Source: Pseudomonas chlororaphis (GTDB lineage: Bacteria > Pseudomonadota > Gammaproteobacteria > Pseudomonadales > Pseudomonadaceae). From it: a stretch of 64,000 nucleotides of DNA. Position numbers and translations under genes: made by a program. The stretch is taken from NCBI RefSeq assembly GCF_000783395.1, contig NZ_JSFK01000002.1:434001-498000 (forward strand), in the 5' to 3' direction. The number at the start of each line of letters is the position of its first letter. Within the stretch, counting starts at the first letter, position 1. The notes below the pieces were generated by a model that ran no database searches, was not told the DNA's origin, and was given only the letters and a program-made list of their open reading frames with translations. Below, piece after piece: positions 17,675-25,935 of the stretch.

Positions 17675-19635
17675 TGGGCGACTCCTGGTTGAGCGGTGGT
17701 GCGCGCGGGCGTCGGGTCAGCCGGCAGCGAAAACGTACGCAGGTCGATGGTCGGCGCATTGCTGCTGCCACCCAGACGATGATCGAGTATCAGCAATCTG
17801 GCTTTGCTCAGGCCTTGGCTGAGCTGGCCGAGGTATTGCTCGAGCACAAAAGCCTGACCAGCGCTGGCGAAGGCTTTTTGCTCGGCACTGAATCTCAGGT
17901 CCGCCGCTTGTGCTGTAGCGCTGGTTTCCCGCGCATTGGCGCTGGCCTGATCGCGAGCCAGACTGGCCTGCAACTGCGCCTGATTGCTCGCTTCAGCCGC
18001 TGCGCCACGTTCGCGGGAGATCAATGCCTGCGCACCAATCTGTGCCGCTTGCACACTGTGATAGGCATTGGCGGCACCGGCCGGCGGATGAATGGCTTCG
18101 ACGACCGTAGCGAGAATTTCCACGCCGCTGTCGAGTTTCTGCAGATCGCTTTGCACCGCGCGACCGATCTCCTCGCCCAGCCCGACACGGTCTTCACCGA
18201 GCAAACCGTCGAGCGTGCGTGAGGCAAAGTCGTGCACCAGAATCCGGCTAGCAGTGCTGCGGATCAGCGTCGGAACATCGGCACTGTTGTAGGTGGCGGC
18301 CAACGCGGCCTGATCAGTCAGGCCAATGCGATAGACGAAGCGCACGTCCATGTTGACGATCTGAAAGCTCTGCTGCTCGCCACGGCTGCTGGCGATGACT
18401 TGCGACTTGTCGTTGACATGACTGGCGTCCCACAAACGGTTGGCGGTAATGGGCGCCGGGCCTTCAGCTGGGTCGGCTTGCAGCGGCGCAGAGTTCTCGC
18501 CGACGCTGGTTGCCAATTCATGAACCACGCCGTTTTCAACGATCAACACCCGCCCCAACGGCCACGGCAGACCCGTGTGCAGTCCCGGGCCGAACACCTG
18601 CACGGGTTTGCCGAAACGTTCGTAAATACCACGACCCTGTAACGGGATTTCATGGACGCCGGTAAGTAACCAGCCCACCGCAGCGACCAACGTCAGCACC
18701 GGCAGAAAAGCCCGGCGCATGTAACTGAACGCCCAGATCTGGCGCAGATCGATGCCAAAGCGGTTATGCAATTCATGCTGCAAGGCGAGTAACGGCTGTG
18801 GTGGCCAGCGCAGCATGTCGGCGACAAAACTGCGCGCCAGCAACGTCGGTTCAAGCCGCTCACGGCGAGGGCTGAATACCGAGAGAACAGCGCGCAATAG
18901 CAGCTCGATCGCGACCAGCCCCGGCAAGATGCCGATCAACACGGCAACGCGAACCGGCCACACCGTGCTCTCGCCGGCGAACAGCAAACACAATGCGCCC
19001 AGCACCAGACTGATGATCGCCACGCGCGTCAGTTGTGCCAATGCCCCTGCTTCGGGCCATTGCGCCGGGTTTTCCTGGGCCAATTGCCGCTCCAGCACCA
19101 GCAAGCCGAACGCCAGCAACAGCGCCAACGCAGCACCCACAGAGGCAGACACCCCCACGGCAGCGGCCGGCAACGCGAGGTTCCACACCGGCTTGATGCT
19201 CAGCATAACCAGCAGCGACCAGCCTGCCAGCCACAGCGCCGCCGCACCGATCTGGTTGAGCAGATGCAGACTGCCTTGACTCATGCGCTCCAACAGCCGC
19301 TCGTACCAGCCCTGCGGCGCGGATTGCTCCTCGTCCGCAAGTGACACCAGCACAACAACAGGATTGATCACCTGCGCGCGCCATTGCGTCACCCACCACG
19401 CCGATTGCAGTCCTGCGACCAGCACCAGCAATGCCGCACTCTGGTTGACCAATAGCGGCAGCCACAAGGACTGCGGGGCAAACAGCCCGACAAAAAACGC
19501 CAGCACCCACCCTGCCCCGGCCAACCCGCCAAGACCGCTCGCCCAGCGTCGCAGGCGTCGGCTTTGCACGGCTGCCTGCTGAAAGCGCGGCAGTCCGGTC
19601 ACTTGCGTGCCTTCTACGTCCAGATCGACTTGCAT
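17671..19635 (-). CDS. polytopic membrane protein with C-terminal SPFH domain (HflK-like, Zur-linked)
   Basis: A 654-residue protein. The N-terminal half (about 30-330) has roughly seven hydrophobic segments; the SPFH/HflK-like domain starts near residue 332 (HEIPLQGRGIYERFGKPV) and is followed by an Ala/Gln-rich coiled coil (about 540-600). This is much longer than ordinary HflK (about 400 residues), so it is a fusion of a membrane module to SPFH. It is the first gene of the four-gene operon and starts 35 bp from a Zur palindrome. P. aeruginosa has a similar uncharacterised set (PA2439-PA2437) before its hmtA. Confidence 0.82.
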   Translation of the reverse strand: MQVDLDVEGTQVTGLPRFQQAAVQSRRLRRWASGLGGLAGAGWVLAFFVGLFAPQSLWLPLLVNQSAALLVLVAGLQSAWWVTQWRAQVINPVVVLVSLADEEQSAPQGWYERLLERMSQGSLHLLNQIGAAALWLAGWSLLVMLSIKPVWNLALPAAAVGVSASVGAALALLLAFGLLVLERQLAQENPAQWPEAGALAQLTRVAIISLVLGALCLLFAGESTVWPVRVAVLIGILPGLVAIELLLRAVLSVFSPRRERLEPTLLARSFVADMLRWPPQPLLALQHELHNRFGIDLRQIWAFSYMRRAFLPVLTLVAAVGWLLTGVHEIPLQGRGIYERFGKPVQVFGPGLHTGLPWPLGRVLIVENGVVHELATSVGENSAPLQADPAEGPAPITANRLWDASHVNDKSQVIASSRGEQQSFQIVNMDVRFVYRIGLTDQAALAATYNSADVPTLIRSTASRILVHDFASRTLDGLLGEDRVGLGEEIGRAVQSDLQKLDSGVEILATVVEAIHPPAGAANAYHSVQAAQIGAQALISRERGAAAEASNQAQLQASLARDQASANARETSATAQAADLRFSAEQKAFASAGQAFVLEQYLGQLSQGLSKARLLILDHRLGGSSNAPTIDLRTFSLPADPTPARTTAQPGVAH

Positions 19636-19669
19636 ATCACCCCGAATTCATTGGCTCACACCTGCATAT

Positions 19670-19684
19670 CGTTACGATATAACG
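19670..19684. promoter_or_regulatory. Zur operator (SPFH-hmtA operon)
   Basis: CGTTACGATATAACG has arms CGTTA and TAACG and fits the Zur core with small differences in the centre. It lies 35 bp before the first SPFH gene (19635, minus strand) and about 165 bp before lpd3 on the other side. Confidence 0.75.
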
Positions 19685-19766
19685 AAATAGGTGAAATATT
19701 CGTACACAATTACCCTTATTCAAAGATGCCCAACCTGTCGCTTGCCTGAAGCCTTGACCGAAATAT

Positions 19767-19800
19767 ATGAAAACGCACATATTACGTTCGTAATTTTCAT
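19767..19800. promoter_or_regulatory. palindromic region upstream of lpd3, possible operator
   Basis: ATTACG-TT-CGTAAT (19781-19794) is an inverted repeat with 6-bp arms. Arms ATGAAAA (19767-19773) and TTTTCAT (19794-19800) lie around it. It is 48 bp before the lpd3 ATG. The binding factor is unknown. Confidence 0.4.
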
Positions 19801-19847
19801 CCAGAGCTAGTTTTAGCGATCCGCATCCATCAAACAGGAGCAAGCGC

Positions 19848-21248
19848 ATGAGCAACTATGACGTGGTGATTCTCGGCGGCGGCCCCGGTGGCTACAACGC
19901 AGCAATCCGTGCCGGCCAGTTGGGCCTCAAGGCCGCTTGCGTGGAAGGCCGGGCAACGCTCGGCGGCACCTGCCTGAACGTCGGTTGCATGCCGTCAAAA
20001 GCCCTGTTGCATGCCTCGGAGCTGTACGACGCGGCGATGGGTGCGGAATTTGCCAACCTCGGCATCGAGGTCAAACCGACCCTGAACCTCGCGCAAATGA
20101 TGAAGCAGAAAGACGAGAGCGTGGCCGGCCTGACCAAAGGCATCGAGTTTCTCTTTCGCAAGAACAAGGTCGAGTGGATCAAGGGTTGGGGCCACATCGA
20201 TGGCCCCGGCAAGGTCACAGTGACCGACGATCAGGGCAGCAAAATCGAACTGACCGCCAAGGACATCATTATCGCCACCGGCTCCGAGCCCACTCCCCTG
20301 CCCGGCGTCGAGATCGACAACCAGCGCATTCTTGATTCAACCGGCGCGCTGTCGCTGAGCGAAGTGCCCAAGCATCTGGTGGTGATCGGTGCCGGGGTAA
20401 TTGGCCTGGAACTGGGTTCGGTATGGCGGCGTCTGGGCGCCCAAGTCACCGTGGTCGAATACCTTGACCGCATCTGTCCAGGTGTTGATGGCGAGGCCGG
20501 TAAAACCCTGCAACGCTCACTGAGCAAACAGGGCATCGCGTTCAAGCTGAGTTCGAAAGTCACCAGCGCCACCTCTTCCGCCAACGGCGTACAGCTCAGC
20601 GTCGAGCCTGCCGCCGGCGGCACTGCAGAGTTGCTTGAAGCCGATTACGTGCTGGTCGCCATCGGTCGCCGCCCGTATACCCAAGGCCTCGGTCTGGAAA
20701 ACGTCGGCCTGAGTACCGACAAACGCGGCATGCTCGCCAACAAACAACACCGCACCGAAGCCGCCGGGGTCTGGGTGATCGGCGACGTGACCTCCGGGCC
20801 GATGCTCGCGCACAAGGCTGAAGATGAAGCGATGGCGTGTGTCGAGCAGATCCATGGCAAGGCTGGCGAGGTCAATTACGACCTGATCCCCAACGTGATC
20901 TACACCCGACCGGAACTGGCCAGCGTCGGCAAGACTGAAGAACAACTCAAGGCCGAGGGCCGTGCCTATAAGGTCGGCAAGTTTCCCTTCACCGCCAACA
21001 GCCGGGCGAAGATCAACCACGAGACCGAAGGCTTTGCCAAAGTCCTCGCCGATGAGCGCACCGATGAAATCCTCGGCGTGCATCTCGTGGGGCCGAGCGT
21101 GAGTGAAATGATTGGCGAGTTCTGTGTGGCGATGGAGTTCAGCGCTTCGGCTGAGGACATTGCTTTGACGTGTCACCCGCATCCAACCCGGTCGGAAGCG
21201 TTGCGTCAGGCGGCGATGAATGTCGAGGGGATGGCGACGCAGATGTAG
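19848..21248 (+). CDS. lpd3: dihydrolipoyl dehydrogenase
   Basis: A flavoprotein that re-oxidises dihydrolipoamide with NAD+ in 2-oxoacid dehydrogenase or glycine cleavage complexes. It has 466 residues. The FAD motif GGGPGGYNAAIRAGQLG is near residue 8, the redox disulfide GGTCLNVGCMPSK near 41, an NAD-binding GAGVIGLELGSVW near 180, and the catalytic pair in TCHPHPTRSE near the end. The gene stands alone with no lipoyl or E1/E2 genes nearby. Context and sequence fit the Lpd3 type of Pseudomonas. The start codon follows AGGAG about 9 nt upstream. Confidence 0.93.
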   Translation: MSNYDVVILGGGPGGYNAAIRAGQLGLKAACVEGRATLGGTCLNVGCMPSKALLHASELYDAAMGAEFANLGIEVKPTLNLAQMMKQKDESVAGLTKGIEFLFRKNKVEWIKGWGHIDGPGKVTVTDDQGSKIELTAKDIIIATGSEPTPLPGVEIDNQRILDSTGALSLSEVPKHLVVIGAGVIGLELGSVWRRLGAQVTVVEYLDRICPGVDGEAGKTLQRSLSKQGIAFKLSSKVTSATSSANGVQLSVEPAAGGTAELLEADYVLVAIGRRPYTQGLGLENVGLSTDKRGMLANKQHRTEAAGVWVIGDVTSGPMLAHKAEDEAMACVEQIHGKAGEVNYDLIPNVIYTRPELASVGKTEEQLKAEGRAYKVGKFPFTANSRAKINHETEGFAKVLADERTDEILGVHLVGPSVSEMIGEFCVAMEFSASAEDIALTCHPHPTRSEALRQAAMNVEGMATQM

Positions 21249-21263
21249 GTGGCCCCCAAACCC

Positions 21264-21290
21264 TGTGGGAGCGAGCCTGCTCGCGAAGGA
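21264..21290. repeat. REP element (GCGAGC-ct-GCTCGC type)
   Basis: GTGGGAGCGAGCCTGCTCGC, with 6-bp arms at 21271-21276 and 21279-21284, is the typical Pseudomonas REP core. It lies between the convergent lpd3 and Lrp-family genes. Confidence 0.85.
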
Positions 21291-21301
21291 TGCGACTCGG
21301 T

Positions 21302-21775
21302 CTATAACGGAAGATGCCCCAGCGGCAACGCCCCCGGCGTCTTCACTGTGTGAATGGCAAAGTTGCTGCGAATGTCGCTCACCCCCGGCAGTTTCAGCAG
21401 GCAACCACTGAGAAAGCGGTCATACGCGCGTAAATCCGGCACCACCACTTGCAACAGAAAGTCCGACTCGCCCGAGACCAGAAACGCGGAAATCACTTCC
21501 GGCAACGCTGTCACCGCGCGGTAAAACGCCTCGGCCTGTTCATCGTTGTGGCGCTCGACCTTGACCCCGACAAACACCGTCAGCCCCAAGCCGACTTCAT
21601 CGCGATCGAGATTGGCCTGATAACCGCGAATCACCCCGGCCTCTTCCAGCATCCGCACTCGGCGCAGGCACGGCGAGGCCGACAGGCCGATTTCGTCCGC
21701 CAGTTCGACATTGCTCAGCCGCCCGTTACGTTGCAGGGCCGCGAGAATCTTGCGATCAAAGGCGTCGAGTTTCAT
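21302..21775 (-). CDS. Lrp/AsnC family transcriptional regulator
   Basis: A 157-residue regulator. An N-terminal helix-turn-helix (about 1-60; DRKILAALQRNGRLSNVELADEIGLSASPCLRRV) is followed by an amino-acid-sensing RAM domain (about 65-150). Such proteins usually bind amino acids and control a nearby export or catabolic gene. The divergent LysE-type exporter starting 144 bp away is the likely target. Confidence 0.9.
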   Translation of the reverse strand: MKLDAFDRKILAALQRNGRLSNVELADEIGLSASPCLRRVRMLEEAGVIRGYQANLDRDEVGLGLTVFVGVKVERHNDEQAEAFYRAVTALPEVISAFLVSGESDFLLQVVVPDLRAYDRFLSGCLLKLPGVSDIRSNFAIHTVKTPGALPLGHLPL

Positions 21776-21919
21776 GTTTGGCAGATCCTGATAGTCGTTA
21801 CGGTGAAAACCAGCAGGTTATGCCAAAGCAGCAGGCTTTTGAAGCGGACTACGCAAGCACCTGCCCCACCCTTCGGCCCTAGACTTGGCTCACCGAATCG
21901 ACAACGAAAGGGGTGTAGC

Positions 21920-22549
21920 GTGGCGAGTCTCTGGCTGTTTTTCCTGGCATTGGCCGTGGTTTATCTGTTGCCCGGCCCGGACATGATCCTGCTTTTGCAA
22001 ACGGGTGCCCGCCAAGGGCGGGGCGCGGCGCTGGCCACTGCCATCGGCCTGGGCGTTGCCCGTGGTTGTCATGTGGCTTTGGCGGCGCTGGGGCTGGCGG
22101 CGCTGTTCAAAGCCGCGCCGTGGACATTCGAGGCGGTGCGATTGGCGGGGGCGGCGTATCTGTTGTGGATCGGCATTCAATGCCTGCGCAGCACCCTGCT
22201 GCCGAACCTGAATGCTGGCGAGCCTGGCAATTCCCACGGACAATGGCGCGAAGCCATCCGACGCGGTTTGCTGACCAACCTGCTCAACCCAAAAGCACTG
22301 TTGTTCTGTTCGGTGCTGCTGCCGCAATTCATCGTCAACGACGGCGCGCCGGTGTTAAGCCAGTTTGCCGTGCTTGGCATGCTGCTGGTTGGCGTCGGCC
22401 TGCTGTTCGACAGCGCCTACGCCCTCACCGGCGCCGCGCTGGGCCATTGGCTGCAACACAGTCCAACGGCCCAACGTGTACAACAATGGCTGTTTGGCAG
22501 CCTGCTGATCGGTTTCGCCGTGCGCCTGACCTTCGTCCAGCAGGCTTAG
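21920..22549 (+). CDS. LysE/RhtB family amino-acid exporter
   Basis: An inner-membrane efflux protein of 209 residues with about six membrane segments. The family N-terminus LALAVVYLLPGPDMILLLQTGARQG and a later NLLNPKALLFCSVLLPQF are typical of LysE/RhtB transporters. The start is GTG at 21920 with AAGGGG upstream; the longer frame from 21449 overlaps the regulator gene and is rejected. The substrate is not known; pairing with a divergent Lrp regulator suggests an amino acid. Confidence 0.88.
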   Translation: MASLWLFFLALAVVYLLPGPDMILLLQTGARQGRGAALATAIGLGVARGCHVALAALGLAALFKAAPWTFEAVRLAGAAYLLWIGIQCLRSTLLPNLNAGEPGNSHGQWREAIRRGLLTNLLNPKALLFCSVLLPQFIVNDGAPVLSQFAVLGMLLVGVGLLFDSAYALTGAALGHWLQHSPTAQRVQQWLFGSLLIGFAVRLTFVQQA

Positions 22550-24684
22550 CCTTTGCGGGCCTTGCGCTGGCGACGACTGATCAACAGCAACGCAGCGCCC
22601 GCGACCAGCACAACCGCGCCGATCTGCACCGGCCACTTGTACGGCCGCAGCGATGAACGCACGGCATCAGTGACTTGGGTGACGTAACGCTTGTCGGCGT
22701 TTTCGAAATCCGGGTACGGGCACTGATTACCGAAATCCACAGCCCACGGTACAAATGGACCTTCCTTGATGTAGCGCTGATACAGCGCACTCTGATCTTC
22801 CAGGCTGCTGTTCCAGCCAGCGGCGTTGCACAGCACAGCAGCAAACGCCTGACTGGTGTGCGGCAGGTTGTCAGCAGCGCGCCCGGCCAGTTCGGTGGCG
22901 ACAAAACGGTAGTGATAGCGCTGATCCGGTTTCGCTTCGCTAGCCGCCTGACGCTGCACTTCGGCTTCGCTGACCAGCGGACCGACTTTCAGCTCAGCGC
23001 TTTCCAGGCTGTAGTTGCCACCGAACGTGGCGTAGTCCGGCGCCATCTCGTAACCGAGAATATCCATGCCCCATTCACGCGCCGTCCACGCGGCGTTGTA
23101 CAACGCACTGGCGCGTTTGGTCGGCCACCACGCGGCATCAGCCTTCAGCCGTTGTTCGCCGTAGAGGCGAGCCTTGTTTTGCAGGTCGGGATTGTCGAAA
23201 TAAGCCACCGCGTCGGCGTAATGCCCTTCACGCAGCAAGCGCCGACCAAGAAGATTGCGCAGGCTGGCGGCGACCGGCAGCGGCACGTAGTTATCGCGCT
23301 GCTGTTGAGTCAGCGCGGGCGGCGCCGGGACGTTGTCGTCGACGTATTTTTTCAGCTCTTCGACCGTCAGCACGCGTTCGGCCAAGGTCGCAGCGTCGAA
23401 CCAATAGGTACTGTTGCTGCGATACAACTGCACGAACGCTTGCAGATACTCGCCGCGCTGCAAGGCGAGAATCGCGCTTTCGCCCTCGACCCGGCACTTC
23501 GGCTGAACGGCTTCATACGCCCAGTCCGGTGTGCGCCGGTAACCCCAGTCTTCGCTCTGCGGGAAGGCCTGCGCGGCTTTCGAATAGGCGGCGGCCGCGG
23601 CATTTTTATCGCCGTCACGCACCGCCAGTTTCGCCCGTAGCCACCACGCCAGGCCGCCGTCACCGGCGTTTTCAAGGAAAGCTTTGGCGCTGGCGTAATC
23701 ACCCTGTTGATAACTCATCGCCGCCAAACGATCAGCGTTGTCGAGGCTGCCACGGGTGCTGTTCTGCAGCAGCTTGACCAGTTTTTTCTCGTTCGGCGGC
23801 TCATCGCCAAACGACCAGCCCTGGCGGCTGACCAGCGATGCCGTGACCAGTTGCTGCACGGCTTTGTGCTGCAGCAACTCGGCGAGTTCGGCCTCGGGCA
23901 ACTCCGCCAGTTCATTCATCAATTGCTTGAGTGAGGTGTAACCCACGGCCGAGCCGTGCAGGTTCTGTGCTTCATACAATTCGATGGCGCCGTTCCAGTC
24001 GCCCGCCGAGCGTAACACCCGCGCCTCTTCACCGAGGCTGGCAACACCCAACTCCAGCGGATCGCTGAAACCGTCGATGCTCAGTTGCCGGGCCTGGCGG
24101 AACGCATCACGCGATCGCTCCAGCGCCTCGACCGCATCCCCGCCTTCGCTGCTCATCGCAAACCAGGTACGGCCCATCGAATACGCCGCCCACGTGCTGC
24201 GCAACGGACGCTGATCTGCCGGCAGGGCCAGCAGCTTGTTGAAATACTCGACCGCGAGTTGATGATCGCCCGTGGTAAACGCCACCGCACCAGCGACGTA
24301 CAAACGGATTTCCGCCGGCAGGCCGGCGCCCTGCGCCTCGACCTGGTGGGCATCGGTCAGACCGCGCAGTTGTTTGACCAACGCTTGCTGCTCGGCGCTC
24401 AGTCCGGCCTGTTCAGCCTTTTCCCGAGCCTCGGCCGCCGCGTTTTCTTCGCCGTACATATCGTTGGGATTGTGCGTCGCCGAAGTGACGTTTTTCAGCC
24501 CGGCGATGGTTTTGCCGAGGCGGCTGAGTTCGAAGTTGAAGTTGCCCTCAGGCAGATCCGCGAGGGTCTGCCCGCGATTGTCGAGCAGGCGCATCGGGAA
24601 ATCCGGCCCGCAGGCCAACGCCGAACCCAGCGGCAGGCAGAGGCTCAGGCAAAGCAGATGGCGGGGCCAGTTACGGGTCAACAT
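22546..24684 (-). CDS. exported TPR-repeat protein with C-terminal membrane anchor, unknown function
   Basis: A 712-residue protein. A signal peptide (about 1-22, LLCLSLCLPLGSALA) is followed by CGPDFPMRLLDNR. Several helical TPR-like repeats lie at about 140-420 (AVEYFNKLLALP, AFRQARQLS, AYSKAAQAFP and similar). One transmembrane helix near the end (VQIGAVVLVAGAALLLIS) is followed by a basic tail RRQRKARKG. It is probably periplasmic and tethered to the inner membrane. ATG 24684 has a strong AGGAGGT site; the frame from 24822 is rejected. It overlaps the upstream DUF3142 gene by 14 bases, so the two form an operon. No function is assigned. Confidence 0.8.
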   Translation of the reverse strand: MLTRNWPRHLLCLSLCLPLGSALACGPDFPMRLLDNRGQTLADLPEGNFNFELSRLGKTIAGLKNVTSATHNPNDMYGEENAAAEAREKAEQAGLSAEQQALVKQLRGLTDAHQVEAQGAGLPAEIRLYVAGAVAFTTGDHQLAVEYFNKLLALPADQRPLRSTWAAYSMGRTWFAMSSEGGDAVEALERSRDAFRQARQLSIDGFSDPLELGVASLGEEARVLRSAGDWNGAIELYEAQNLHGSAVGYTSLKQLMNELAELPEAELAELLQHKAVQQLVTASLVSRQGWSFGDEPPNEKKLVKLLQNSTRGSLDNADRLAAMSYQQGDYASAKAFLENAGDGGLAWWLRAKLAVRDGDKNAAAAAYSKAAQAFPQSEDWGYRRTPDWAYEAVQPKCRVEGESAILALQRGEYLQAFVQLYRSNSTYWFDAATLAERVLTVEELKKYVDDNVPAPPALTQQQRDNYVPLPVAASLRNLLGRRLLREGHYADAVAYFDNPDLQNKARLYGEQRLKADAAWWPTKRASALYNAAWTAREWGMDILGYEMAPDYATFGGNYSLESAELKVGPLVSEAEVQRQAASEAKPDQRYHYRFVATELAGRAADNLPHTSQAFAAVLCNAAGWNSSLEDQSALYQRYIKEGPFVPWAVDFGNQCPYPDFENADKRYVTQVTDAVRSSLRPYKWPVQIGAVVLVAGAALLLISRRQRKARKG

Positions 24685-25855
24685 GCGAACCTCCTTGATC
24701 AATATTTGCGCAACGCGCCCAACCGATAGCGCGTTGTCCGCCCGCCGGCAAACGGCCGTCGCGCAGGCGGGTGAAGGTAAGCAGATCCGGGCTTTGTTGC
24801 AACGAGTAACCGGCGAGTGCATCGGCGCCTTCGCAGCTTTGTGTCTTCAGCGTGATCCGCGCTGGCCAGGCACTGTCGAGGTTGCCGGGGTTGTCGAGTT
24901 TGATGTCGTAGAGGCCGTCGAGCTCGCTCAACGTCACGCCGAGCTGACTGGCGAGTTGATCACCCCGGGCCACCGCACGCAGGGTGGTCAGACTCCAGGC
25001 GCGGCGATCATTGGCCAGCGGCAGACGAAACCAGATCAATCCGGCCAGATGTGCGGGCGGGTCTGCGCGCAATGCCTGACCGAGCTGCCTCAGTTGCAGC
25101 GGATCAGCCAGCAGCTCCCGGCGCTGCCCGCCCCGCTCAAGTTGCACTTCGCTTTCCACCACCGGCGCCCCGCCGTCATCGGGCAACAGCGCAACGCCGT
25201 AAGCCGGCAGCGCCAGATAGAACGGTTTTTCGGTGATACGCGCCCAGGCCTTGGCCCATTTCAACGCCTGATCAGGATCGAACAAACCATGGCGCGGATC
25301 GCTGACGGCATGCACTTGCAGCACGCTGCTGTCGACGGTTTGCAGGAGTTCGGGCAATTGCGCACTGCCGAGCCAGGCCGGCAGTGCCGTAATGCTCAAA
25401 GGCAGGGACGCCGGTAAGGCTGAGCGCAGATGTCTGAGAAAATCAGCGTACGCCGACAACCGCGCATTACCCGCGTCGTGGTCGATTTCGACACCGCTCA
25501 ACGTCAGGCCTTGCGTTTGCCAATCGGCAAGCACCTGCAGAACCTGCGCGGTGACCTGATCCTGATCCAGCGACTTGAGCTGGCCGTCGAGACGAATCAC
25601 CGCAATCAAGGCACGACCATCGGCTTTCAATAATTGCGCATCGATCCGCGCCCGGTTCCATCCCGCATTGGGAAAGGCCTGCAGCGCCAGCACGCGCAGC
25701 GTCGAGAAGTCATCGCGGCTGTCACGTAGCGACGCCGCGTGGGCCGGCGTCCATTGGCGTTGCCAGACGTAGAGTTGTTGCTCGAGGGGTGGCGCGTCCT
25801 GCGGCTTGCAAGCAGACAGCACCATCAACGCAAACAGACCGACAATAAACCGCAT
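24671..25855 (-). CDS. DUF3142 family lipoprotein
   Basis: A 394-residue lipoprotein. The signal peptide ends in LMVLSAC with a lipobox Cys at residue 16. The rest matches DUF3142, predicted to fold like TIM-barrel glycoside hydrolases. A segment VSGVEIDHDAGNA-like (seen as LSGVEIDHDAGNARLSAY) carries acidic residues typical of such barrels. The start ATG 25855 follows GGAAGGT; the upstream start at 25888 is rejected. It is translationally linked to the TPR protein gene. Its role is unknown; a cell-envelope or polysaccharide function is a guess from the neighbouring CPA genes. Confidence 0.8.
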   Translation of the reverse strand: MRFIVGLFALMVLSACKPQDAPPLEQQLYVWQRQWTPAHAASLRDSRDDFSTLRVLALQAFPNAGWNRARIDAQLLKADGRALIAVIRLDGQLKSLDQDQVTAQVLQVLADWQTQGLTLSGVEIDHDAGNARLSAYADFLRHLRSALPASLPLSITALPAWLGSAQLPELLQTVDSSVLQVHAVSDPRHGLFDPDQALKWAKAWARITEKPFYLALPAYGVALLPDDGGAPVVESEVQLERGGQRRELLADPLQLRQLGQALRADPPAHLAGLIWFRLPLANDRRAWSLTTLRAVARGDQLASQLGVTLSELDGLYDIKLDNPGNLDSAWPARITLKTQSCEGADALAGYSLQQSPDLLTFTRLRDGRLPAGGQRAIGWARCANIDQGGSHVDP

Positions 25856-25904
25856 ACCTTCCAGATCCCAGACACCACCAGGCTGCAAGGTTACACAAAT
25901 CCAT

Positions 25905-25930
25905 GCGGGAGCGAGCTTGCTCGCTCCCGC
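25905..25930. repeat. REP hairpin with perfect 12-bp arms
   Basis: GCGGGAGCGAGC and GCTCGCTCCCGC are separated by TT. It lies between the acyltransferase stop (25936) and the DUF3142 lipoprotein start (25855), where it may stop transcription from the CPA accessory operon. Confidence 0.85.
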
Positions 25931-25935
25931 CTCGA

